Below are positions 44,519 through 52,519 of a stretch of DNA of 64,000 nucleotides, piece by piece. Each line of letters begins with the position of its first letter. Position 1 is the stretch's first letter. A program made the position numbers and the translations under genes. Below the pieces are notes generated by a model. It had not been told where the DNA came from. It saw only the letters and a program-made list of their open reading frames with translations, and did no database searches. The DNA is taken from contig JAQBNO010000110.1 in NCBI GenBank assembly GCA_028288485.1, forward strand, positions 86,860 through 150,859. Reading direction: 5' to 3'. Source of the DNA: Segetibacter sp. GTDB lineage: Bacteria; Bacteroidota; Bacteroidia; Chitinophagales; Chitinophagaceae.

Positions 44519-47500
44519 TTATACTTTTTTAATGACACTTACTTTTAATGGGATCTCGTTAACTTCAATATCAGTGCCATCAGCTATTTCCGGCACAAAA
44601 ACAATCGTATCTGCTAAAATTTCCGCGCAAATATAGTTTTTATATTCATTTATTGAATTCACCAACCTTTCATTTTCCTCTATATTAATGTTAATTCGGT
44701 CTGTAATTTCAAACCCGCTGTCTTTTCTAAGATTCTGGATGCGATTTACAAACTCTCTTGCTTCACCCTCTTTACGAAGTTCACCTGTAATTGTAATGTC
44801 GAGCGCGACGGTAAGGCTACCTTTGCTCGCAACACTCCAGCCGGGAATGTCTTCTGCAGATATTTCTACTTCTTCTAATTGCAAGATAAGCGGTTCGCCA
44901 TCTACATTCAAAATATATTTTCCGTCCTTTTCAATGGCGGAAATATCGTTTTGAGTGAACTTTCCTAACGCTGCGGATACGGCTTTCATTTTAGGCCCCA
45001 GCTTTTTACCAAGGGCAATAAAGTTTGGTTTTATCTTCTTATTGATAAACCCTTCTGTCTCAATGAGGTATTCAATCTCTTTTACATTCACCTCGCTTTT
45101 TACCAGGTCCTCGATTTTTGAAAGCTGTTCTTTCATTGCAGGATTCAATACGGGGATCAGCACCTTTTGCAAAGGCTGGCGAACTTTTATGTTCACTTTC
45201 TTGCGAATGCTCAGGATGAGTGAAGAAGCATCCTGCGCTAATTGCATTCTTTCTTCGAGGGAAGTATCAATAGCCGATTCGTTTACTTTAGGAAAATCTA
45301 TATGATGTACACTCCCGGTGTTGAAACGGCCCGTAACCGCATCTAGGTTTTGAAATACGGCGTCGGCAAAAAATGGTGAAATAGGCGCCACCAGTCTTAC
45401 AATTGTTTCGAGGCACTCATAGAGAGTTTGGTAGGCTGAGATCTTATCCTGTTCATATTCACCTTTCCAGAATCGGCGGCGACATAAGCGTACATACCAG
45501 TTACTAAGGTGGCCGTCCACAAAATCCTCAATGGCACGTCCAGCCTGGGTAGGCTCGTAGTCGTCCATGCTCTCGGTTACCGTCTTCACCAATGTATTCA
45601 GCGATGATATGATCCATCGATCGATTTCAGGACGTTGGGTTAATGGAATATATTCTTCTTTAAATGCAAAACCGTCGAGGTTACTATACAGCGCAAAGAA
45701 CTGGTAAGTATTATATAAGGTACCAAAAAACTTGCGTTGCACTTCCTGGATGCCGCCGATGTCGAACTTCAGGTTATCCCAAGGACTGGCATTTGTAATT
45801 AAGTACCAGCGGGTTGCATCAGCACCGAATTTATCAATTGTTTGAAACGGATCGACTACGTTTCCCAACCGCTTGCTCATTTTGTTCCCGTTCTTATCCA
45901 AAACAAGACCGTTGGAAACAACAGTTTTGTAAGCAACACTGTCGAAAAGTAAAACAGCTAAAGAGTGTAGCGTATAAAACCAACCGCGGGTTTGGTCTAC
46001 ACCTTCACAGATAAAATCTGCTGGGAAGGCTTTCCCTTCGTCGATCATGTCTTTATTTTCAAAAGGGTAATGCCATTGTGCGTAAGGCATTGCGCCGCTA
46101 TCGAACCAAACGTCTACAAGGTCTGGCACACGCTTCATTGGTTTACCGCTTTCGCTTACGAGAACGATTTCGTCAACGTAAGGTTTATGTAAATCAAGGA
46201 TTCCTTCATGCAGGTAGTTTTTATTCACCTCACCACCCAAAACTTCACTTGCCTTACGGATGCCTGCGTTTAATTCTTCAATGCTGCCTATACACAGTTC
46301 TTCACTTCCGTCTTCAGTTCTCCAGATGGGTAACGGCGTACCCCAGTACCGGCTACGACTCAAGTTCCAGTCCACCATGTTCTCCAGCCAGTTCCCAAAA
46401 CGCCCTTCACCGGTTGATTTTGGTTTCCAGTTGATCGTTTTGTTTAATTCCACCATCCTGTCTTTTAAAGCGGTAGTTTTTATGAACCACGCATCCAAGG
46501 GATAGTAAAGAATTGGTTTATCTGTTCTCCAGCAATGAGGGTAGGTGTGTTCGTATTTCTCCACCTTAAAAGCCCTGTTTTCTTTTTTCAGCTTAACACA
46601 GATATCTACGTTTACGTCTTCGTAGGCCTTATCGTCTTTATAATTCTTAACAAACCGGTTACTAAATTCGCCCAGGCCGTCTACAAACTTTCCTTCACGG
46701 TCCACCATAGTAAGGATACCGATATTGTATTTTCTCCCAACCTTGTAGTCATCGGCACCAAATGCCGGGGCGGTATGAACGATACCGGTACCATCTTCGG
46801 TTGTAACAAAGTCGCCAGGAATTACGCGGAAAGGTTTAGGCGCTTCATCGGTTAAAGGCAAAATATTTTTAGCACTGTTTGCTTCATAAGCAAGCAGTTG
46901 TTCATATTCAGTTCCTTCTATTTCTGACCCATTAAATTCTTCGAGGATTTGCCATGGTAACAGTTTTTCACCTTCCTTATAGTTGTCAAAACCTGCGTTT
47001 TCACCTTCCGGCTTAAAATATTTACCTATTAAAGCTTTTGCCAGGACAACGTTAACGGGAAGGTGGGTGTAAGGATTGAATGTTTTTACGAGAACATAAT
47101 CAATGGTAGGTCCTACCGTCAATCCAAGGTTTGAAGGAAGCGTCCATGGAGTTGTTGTCCACGCCAGGAAGTAAACTTCATCGTTGCCTGCTGCATCAAA
47201 GAGAAATTGAGATTTTTCACTTTTAAGTGCCTTAAACATCGCAACAGCTGAAGTATCTTTTACATTTTTATACGTTCCCGGCTGGTTCAATTCGTGTGAA
47301 CTTAAACCGGTACCTGCGCCGGGACTATAAGGCTGAATACTTACACTTTCATACAGTAATCCCTTATCGTATAATTTTTTCAGTAACCACCAAAGGGTTT
47401 CAACATATTTATTCTCGAAAGTGATATACGGGTTATGTAGATCGACCCAATACCCCATCTGGCGGGTTATATCATCCCACTTGTCTTTGTATTTAAGAAC

Positions 47501-47875
47501 TTCCCGGCGGCAGGTTTCGTTGTATTCAGCAACCGAGATCTTTTTACCAATATCTTCTTTTGTAATGCCTAACATTTTTTCAACGCCCAATTCCACTGGC
47601 AAGCCATGAGTATCCCAACCGCCTTTGCGTTTCACCTGGAAACCCTTCATTGTTTTATAACGGCAAACCAGGTCCTTTAAAGTTCTGGAAATAACGTGGT
47701 GAATACCGGGCATACCGTTGGCACTTGGAGGGCCTTCATAAAAAACAAAAGGGGGCGCTCCATCTCTTAATTCTACACTTTTTTCGAAGGCATTGTTCTC
47801 TTCCCACTTTCTTAAAATTTCTTTTTCTATTGTTGGAAGGTTTAACCCGGTAAATTCTCTGTATTTCGCACTCAT
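44519..47875 (-). CDS. ileS: Isoleucyl-tRNA synthetase
   Basis: This 1118-residue class I synthetase charges tRNA-Ile. The HIGH-type motif is GIHH at 57-60 (after PPSANGMP) and the KMSKR motif is near residue 665 (NKMSKRLGNVVDP). The editing domain (about 190-400, with WTTTPWTLPSN) and the anticodon-binding domain (from about 760) are present. The C-terminal extension and length fit the long Bacteroidota type. Its transcript probably continues towards the TraR/DksA gene. Confidence 0.96.
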   Translation of the reverse strand: MSAKYREFTGLNLPTIEKEILRKWEENNAFEKSVELRDGAPPFVFYEGPPSANGMPGIHHVISRTLKDLVCRYKTMKGFQVKRKGGWDTHGLPVELGVEKMLGITKEDIGKKISVAEYNETCRREVLKYKDKWDDITRQMGYWVDLHNPYITFENKYVETLWWLLKKLYDKGLLYESVSIQPYSPGAGTGLSSHELNQPGTYKNVKDTSAVAMFKALKSEKSQFLFDAAGNDEVYFLAWTTTPWTLPSNLGLTVGPTIDYVLVKTFNPYTHLPVNVVLAKALIGKYFKPEGENAGFDNYKEGEKLLPWQILEEFNGSEIEGTEYEQLLAYEANSAKNILPLTDEAPKPFRVIPGDFVTTEDGTGIVHTAPAFGADDYKVGRKYNIGILTMVDREGKFVDGLGEFSNRFVKNYKDDKAYEDVNVDICVKLKKENRAFKVEKYEHTYPHCWRTDKPILYYPLDAWFIKTTALKDRMVELNKTINWKPKSTGEGRFGNWLENMVDWNLSRSRYWGTPLPIWRTEDGSEELCIGSIEELNAGIRKASEVLGGEVNKNYLHEGILDLHKPYVDEIVLVSESGKPMKRVPDLVDVWFDSGAMPYAQWHYPFENKDMIDEGKAFPADFICEGVDQTRGWFYTLHSLAVLLFDSVAYKTVVSNGLVLDKNGNKMSKRLGNVVDPFQTIDKFGADATRWYLITNASPWDNLKFDIGGIQEVQRKFFGTLYNTYQFFALYSNLDGFAFKEEYIPLTQRPEIDRWIISSLNTLVKTVTESMDDYEPTQAGRAIEDFVDGHLSNWYVRLCRRRFWKGEYEQDKISAYQTLYECLETIVRLVAPISPFFADAVFQNLDAVTGRFNTGSVHHIDFPKVNESAIDTSLEERMQLAQDASSLILSIRKKVNIKVRQPLQKVLIPVLNPAMKEQLSKIEDLVKSEVNVKEIEYLIETEGFINKKIKPNFIALGKKLGPKMKAVSAALGKFTQNDISAIEKDGKYILNVDGEPLILQLEEVEISAEDIPGWSVASKGSLTVALDITITGELRKEGEAREFVNRIQNLRKDSGFEITDRININIEENERLVNSINEYKNYICAEILADTIVFVPEIADGTDIEVNEIPLKVSVIKKV

Positions 47876-47913
47876 AATCTTATAAACTGCTCAAATGATT
47901 GTAAAAAGGTGTG

Positions 47914-47921
47914 CAAAGGTA
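47914..47921 (-). promoter_or_regulatory. Putative -7 element of ileS
   Basis: On the minus strand TACCTTTG, 38 bases before the ATG; the nearest TTG is about 24 bases upstream, slightly long. Confidence 0.5.
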
Positions 47922-48115
47922 ATAAAGTAAATATAGATGTTAACCAAAGGAATGATAAAGGACGGAAACACAGACGAACGTTAAAGCATTGTCTTTTCTG
48001 GTACAATGTCCGGCGATTTGCATTGACAAATGGCTGCATTATTCTTTAACATTTAATGGCCGAGGTTCAATACTTAATACATGTTTTCCACGAAAAAGCA
48101 GAATAGAACCTGGCG

Positions 48116-48175
48116 GTACAAGTGAGTGACACAACGATGAAGAATAAAGGTGCTAGAGTTTGCTAACAAAAGAAA
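48116..48175 (-). repeat. Dispersed bipartite repeat (copy 13)
   Basis: On the minus strand: TTTTCTTTTGTTAGCAAAC, spacer, CATCGTTGTGTCACTCAC, TTGTACCGCCA (core 48116-48139). It is 3' of the M16 peptidase gene on the same strand. The rest of 47922-48115 holds nothing I can name. Confidence 0.9.
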
Positions 48176-48216
48176 ACCGGCTTAAGTAAACAAAATTGAA
48201 TGGCTGGTATTAATTA

Positions 48217-48250
48217 TTGAACATTGAAAGTTGAGCATTGAACATTTCCT
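48217..48250. repeat. Phrase-like repeat
   Basis: ATTGAACATTGAAAGTTGAG is followed by CATTGAACATTT; the word TTGAACATT occurs twice and related words recur near 55.4 kb. Confidence 0.6.
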
Positions 48251-48309
48251 CTTAAATCACTGATATTGGTATTAAGTCTGTTAACTGGTTCTGCCAGACA
48301 CTATCTTTA

Positions 48310-48336
48310 ATAAAAAAGGCAGGAAAACCTGCCCTT
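48310..48336 (-). terminator. Terminator of the M16 peptidase pair
   Basis: On the minus strand GGCAGG, loop TTTT, CCTGCC followed by TTTTTTATT. Confidence 0.85.
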
Positions 48337-48339
48337 ATC

Positions 48340-49698
48340 TTACTGATTTTTTTTATTGCTTAAACTCGATGGAGGCAATTTTTGTTTTACTGCTGCATTT
48401 GTAAACAGTGCCGGGTTAACTTTAGCAGGATCGCCCTGGTAAACCCAGGTAACATTGGTCACATATTTATTAAAGGCTGCCGTTACATCTTTTGGAGTTA
48501 CGCTTTTTAAATCTTCATTTAACGTTATTGCACGTTTCCAGTTATTATGTAAAACTTCATTTGATGCCAGCGCCTGGGCCTGCGCAGCATTTGTTTCCTG
48601 CCGGTAATATTGCTGGGTGATATAAGTGGTTTTCATATTCTTCACTTCTTCTTCTGTGAAGCCTTTGCGGGTTTTATCTACTAGTTTGTTTAAAACCTGT
48701 ATGTATTTATTAGGCTCTGTTGTTGTAACCGCTATGTTAGCGGAAGGAGTTAAACCACCGTCGAAATAAGACTGTGGTGCGTATGACAAACCGTTGTTTG
48801 TTCTTACTTCCAGGAAATGACGTTCGGCAAAAATTCGCATAGCTAATACAAAAGCATTAAAATCTTTTGTTCCGGGAGCCGGGCCATTTGCTACGGCATG
48901 GATATAATTTGTTGCCAGTTCTTTTTTCTCCGCTTTAAAGGTATTTGCTTTTGCAGCAAAACTTTCTTTTTTAAATACAAATGGCTGTCCCTGTGGTATA
49001 GCTGATAAAAGATTATGGATTTTCTGTTCGATTTCCTGCCTTTCAAGATTTGCAACAACAACAAACAGCATTCTTGACTTTGTTGCTATTGATTTATAAT
49101 AATTTTTCACTTCGGCAGTAGTAAGGCCTTGTACCGAAGCTTCTGTACCATCGGGATCTTTTGCATAATTCATACCGGCAAAGGCAGTAGCCTTTGCCAG
49201 TTTTTCTATTGCATAATCAGGCTGCGATTCCATCTCTTTTATGCTGTTTATCGCGTCCTGTTTTATACGCCTAAATTCCTTTTCGTCGAATTTTGGTTTA
49301 GTAATGGCATCCTGGTATAATGGCCAAACCGTATTGAGGTCTTCCTTTATGCAATTGAGATTAAAGGTTGAGAAATCCATTCCCGCATTACCATACACCT
49401 GGCCACTTACTTTATCCAGCTTATCTTTAAAGCTGTTTTTATCGTCATTCTCAGTTCCACATTCTGTCAGCGCTCGTATTGCAAGATTCTCTATACCTGC
49501 TTTTGATGCAGGATAATTTTGTACCCCTCCCCTGAAAACGGTTTGAATTTGAACAATCTCATTGTTAACGGGTTGCACAATTACTTTTACGCCATCAACA
49601 AACATTTCATATGGTTCTTTCTTTTGAGCATAAGACTGACTGGTAAAGAGTACAACAAAGAGTATTATAAAGATTGATTTATATCGTTTACTATTCAT
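48340..49698 (-). CDS. M16 family peptidase-like protein, probably the non-catalytic subunit
   Basis: This 452-residue protein has a signal peptide (MNSKRYKSIFIILFVVLFTS, ending near SYAQ) and the M16 fold, but no HxxEH zinc motif: the corresponding region reads KAGIENLAIRALTECG. It retains substrate-binding features such as the RxxxY-like TNNGLSYAPQSYFDGG segment. Paired M16 proteins often form a heterodimer of one active and one inactive subunit; the active one is encoded 19 bases upstream. It acts in the periplasm or at the surface. Confidence 0.85.
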   Translation of the reverse strand: MNSKRYKSIFIILFVVLFTSQSYAQKKEPYEMFVDGVKVIVQPVNNEIVQIQTVFRGGVQNYPASKAGIENLAIRALTECGTENDDKNSFKDKLDKVSGQVYGNAGMDFSTFNLNCIKEDLNTVWPLYQDAITKPKFDEKEFRRIKQDAINSIKEMESQPDYAIEKLAKATAFAGMNYAKDPDGTEASVQGLTTAEVKNYYKSIATKSRMLFVVVANLERQEIEQKIHNLLSAIPQGQPFVFKKESFAAKANTFKAEKKELATNYIHAVANGPAPGTKDFNAFVLAMRIFAERHFLEVRTNNGLSYAPQSYFDGGLTPSANIAVTTTEPNKYIQVLNKLVDKTRKGFTEEEVKNMKTTYITQQYYRQETNAAQAQALASNEVLHNNWKRAITLNEDLKSVTPKDVTAAFNKYVTNVTWVYQGDPAKVNPALFTNAAVKQKLPPSSLSNKKNQ

Positions 49699-49717
49699 AA
49701 TATTTTGTTTGAGCAGA

Positions 49718-51088
49718 TTAAAAAGAAGTTGCTTTAAAAAATGTTTCGGCTTTTGCCTCTTTATTCATTGCCGGGTTTATTATCATTCCAGCTACATGCG
49801 GCTTATCTTTTATGTATGTTTTTACAAACTTCTGGATGTCATCTTTTGTTACTTTTTGAAGATTACTCTGATAATCAGTAAAGTAGTCGATAGAGGTGCT
49901 GCACCACCAAAAACTCAAATTGATGCCGAGAGTAGAAGGCTTTTCCTGCTGTCTGACAAAGTTTCTTCGCAAAACCTGTTTAGCTACGTTCAACTGTTCA
50001 TCGGTAAAATAATCATTGTTTGCCCACATCTTTACCTGGTTCATTATTTCTGCATAACATTCTTTTAATTTTTGTGGGTTTGGTAATACAGTAATTGCAA
50101 TCGGTCCTGTATATTTTGATGTCTGGTAATATTCGTAAGCATACGTGGCCAGGCCTTTGTCTATAAGCGCCTGTTGCCATTTTGAAGAGTTTAATTGGAG
50201 TACTGCCGAAAAAACATCTGCGGCTACAGTTGCTGCGGAGTCTTTGCGGTAATCAGGGCCATGCCAGTAAATATTGAGATAAGGCGTTTGAGCAATAGAA
50301 GACTCTTTCACAAAATACTGGCTGGCAGTTAAAGGGGGGAATTCAGGAATTGGGTATTTTTCAAAAATATTAAACCCGCTGCTAACCCAACCACCCAAAG
50401 TTTGCTTAGCACGGCTAAAAACCTCTTCATGGTTTACATCCCCCGACACGGTTAACAAGGAATTATCGGGATAATAATATTTGTTTTTGATGACCATCAT
50501 TTTTTCGGGAGTGGCCGTATTAATGATATTATGGTCGCCTATGGGATTTTTCCTTGTAAACAGGTCTCCCCACAATCTTTTTCCGCATTCATACTGCAAT
50601 TGAAAACCCGGATCGCTTTCTGAACGCTGAAATTCCCCGTCGACAACCGGCCTTTCTTTTTGCATATCCTCTGTACGGTAAATGGGAAAACGAATGGCCG
50701 AGTTCATGAAATTGAGGCCAGCCTGTAAACTGTCTTTATGAAAAGTAAAAAAGTAATTTACTCGTTCTTCGCCGGTTGTACCGTTCCAGATCGCTCCCAA
50801 CTCCTGGGTACGTTTTAAAAATTTTTCCTGGTTGGGATAGTCTTTGTTTGCCTTAAAGAACATGTGTTCGAAAAGATGAGAAAGACCGCTATACTCCGGA
50901 CCTTCGGTATATGCGCCATTTTTAACTGCTATTTCAATAGTTGCCAGCGGTACTTTAGGATTTTCGATAACCACTATTTCAAGGCCGTTGTCTAACTTTT
51001 GAAAAAAGTAGTTTCGTGGTAGACGAACCTGCGCGGAAGCAGTCAAAGCTACAGTTACACATAACAGAACAGGCAGAAAACACTTCAT
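49718..51088 (-). CDS. M16 family zinc metallopeptidase, catalytic subunit
   Basis: This 456-residue protein has a signal peptide (MKCFLPVLLCVTVALTASAQ) and an intact inverted zinc motif HLFEH in GLSHLFEHMFFKAN (about 65-78), with the distal glutamate expected in the ENGEERVNYF-like segment (TTGEERVNYFF). It is the first gene of the two-gene M16 unit and degrades peptides with the second product. Confidence 0.88.
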   Translation of the reverse strand: MKCFLPVLLCVTVALTASAQVRLPRNYFFQKLDNGLEIVVIENPKVPLATIEIAVKNGAYTEGPEYSGLSHLFEHMFFKANKDYPNQEKFLKRTQELGAIWNGTTGEERVNYFFTFHKDSLQAGLNFMNSAIRFPIYRTEDMQKERPVVDGEFQRSESDPGFQLQYECGKRLWGDLFTRKNPIGDHNIINTATPEKMMVIKNKYYYPDNSLLTVSGDVNHEEVFSRAKQTLGGWVSSGFNIFEKYPIPEFPPLTASQYFVKESSIAQTPYLNIYWHGPDYRKDSAATVAADVFSAVLQLNSSKWQQALIDKGLATYAYEYYQTSKYTGPIAITVLPNPQKLKECYAEIMNQVKMWANNDYFTDEQLNVAKQVLRRNFVRQQEKPSTLGINLSFWWCSTSIDYFTDYQSNLQKVTKDDIQKFVKTYIKDKPHVAGMIINPAMNKEAKAETFFKATSF

Positions 51089-51353
51089 AGCTTGTTATTT
51101 AAGTTTAAGAATTGAATGAGTGCTATAAATATAAAAAAATAATTCACCCGGCAATTTTATATTGACCAACGGTAATTCCATTTCCCGGCCGCCTTTAAAC
51201 ATTTGCGGGGCTACTATAGTATCGACCACGATAGCTTAAACATTTACAAGTTGTAAAATACTGAACATCAGCTATCGACACATAAATACCTCATGCGGTC
51301 ACACAGCTTATCAAACAAAACTTAATAAATGCAAAATAGTTGTATAAAATGAT

Positions 51354-51410
51354 GAACGGATTGCGACGCAAGGATGAACAACCGGAGAGGTAACGCCGGT
51401 ACCAAAAACA
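51354..51410 (-). repeat. Dispersed bipartite repeat (copy 14)
   Basis: On the minus strand: ATGTTTTTGGTACCGGC, spacer, CATCCTTGCGTCGCAATCC, GTTCATC. The end matches the copy at 58.67 kb. The 51089-51353 stretch before it shows nothing coding. Confidence 0.88.
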
Positions 51411-51483
51411 TGTATAACAACACCTTCCCGGTTCCACAGTTACGCGTGTAAATTTTACTTTTTCAGATCAAAGATGATAAGAA

Positions 51484-51545
51484 TAGTTTTTGGGTTCCCA
51501 GCATAAAACCTGCCGGAACTTTTGTTGCGTCGCACACTTGTGCAC
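51484..51545 (+). repeat. Dispersed bipartite repeat (copy 15), opposed to copy 14
   Basis: TAGTTTTTGGGTTCCCAGC, spacer, GTTGCGTCGCACACTTGTGC (core 51524-51545). Copies 14 and 15 lie back to back, 75 bases apart. Confidence 0.88.
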
Positions 51546-51725
51546 CTTCAACCAAGGGAGCAAGCGTGTTGGGCTATTCCAACTTTTAATATAGAAACCA
51601 GTCCGGAATTAACGGCGCTTTATAATCAATAACCCGTCGGAAAAGCTACCAGGTGTATGTACTTTCATGGACGGGTCACTGCCAACTAATTTTACTTTTG
51701 CCTTAATGCGAACCGATAATAATTT

Positions 51726-52058
51726 TTACCTGCTCGTTTCATTTTTGCTCTTAGCGCGAAGTATATAAACACCGTTTTTACCTTCCCTGACATCGTATCG
51801 ATTGGTGAGGGAAGGTAAAAACCTTTTAACAATCCTTCCACTCATACCAGCTAGTTGCAAAGCCCGTAAAGGAATATCACTTTGAACATAAATTTTAGTG
51901 ACTGCAGGGTTTGGAAAAACAGCGATATTTACCGCCTTATTCCTGTGGAGTTGTACGATATTGCTGAATGCAAAACCGTTGTCTTTATTTGTTTGCTTTA
52001 ACCGATACCATGCTTTTAGAGGAGCATTCCTATCAGTAAAATCGTAGAATAGCGAGTG
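51726..52058 (-). pseudogene. Remnant of a type IX secretion substrate C-terminus
   Basis: A 110-codon open frame without a start codon ends at TAA (51726-51728). It reads SLFYDFTDRNAPLKAWYRLK, then a sorting-domain-like block with NIAVFPNPAVTKIYVQSD, LQLAGMSGRIVKRF and GKNGVYILRAK. The pattern YxFTD...YRLKQ...VFPNP...LxxxxGxxV...GVYxL is that of Bacteroidota type IX C-terminal sorting domains. The upstream codon is a stop and no N-terminal part is found, so this is a 5'-truncated remnant. Confidence 0.75.
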
Positions 52059-52200
52059 TTACTGTTTCAATTAATCGCTTTGCTTATAACAAAACTTATT
52101 GAAGTGAAGTGTCTGCCGTTTTTGGCTTCTTTCAATAGAAAAACCGCGGTTGTTTTGCTCGATAACAGTAATCCAGTTAAGGGTGCGTTGCATTTGCTTC

Positions 52201-52434
52201 TTTTACGCCCCGAATTTACCACCCACCACATCAACAAACGGTTTCCATTTAAGTGACCGCGAGAAGAAACTATTAAAGCTAATGGTAGACGGGCTTGATT
52301 ATAAGAACATCGCAGAGAAATTGTACGTAAGCCCGCACACGTTACGAAACCATATTTCGAACATTTATAATAAGCTGCACGTAACGCGTAAAGCACAGGC
52401 AATTAAACCGGCAACCAAGAATAATATTGTGTGA
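52201..52434 (+). pseudogene. Orphan LuxR-type helix-turn-helix fragment
   Basis: The frame encodes only the C-terminal DNA-binding half of a LuxR/NarL regulator: LSDREKKLLKLMVDGLDYKN, IAEKLYVSPHTLRNHISNIY and KLHVTRKAQAI. The only starts give an unrelated N-terminus of about 30 residues, and no receiver domain is found upstream. It is either a truncated regulator gene or, less likely, a functional stand-alone HTH protein (start TTG at 52150). It is next to the type IX remnant, so the 52 kb region looks like a site of gene loss. Confidence 0.6.
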
Positions 52435-52462
52435 GGAGGAAGTGCAAAGGTGAATGGGCAAA

Positions 52463-52516
52463 GGTGAAACGTGAAAATAGAAACGCTGCTTCTTTTTTCA
52501 GGTTTCACGTTTCACC
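52463..52516. repeat. Inverted repeat beside the dehydrogenase gene
   Basis: The arms GGTGAAACGTGAAA (52463-52476) and TTTCACGTTTCACC (52503-52516) are perfect, with a 26-base loop. The left arm is part of a phrase-like stretch (AAAGGTGAATGGGCAAAGG). It ends 3 bases before the stop codon of the dehydrogenase gene. Confidence 0.75.
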
Positions 52517-52519
52517 CCA

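Noticed and set aside
52067..52402. 111-codon minus-strand frame
   Set aside because: It is the reverse of the LuxR helix-turn-helix coding sequence, whose plus-strand reading is clearly the real one.
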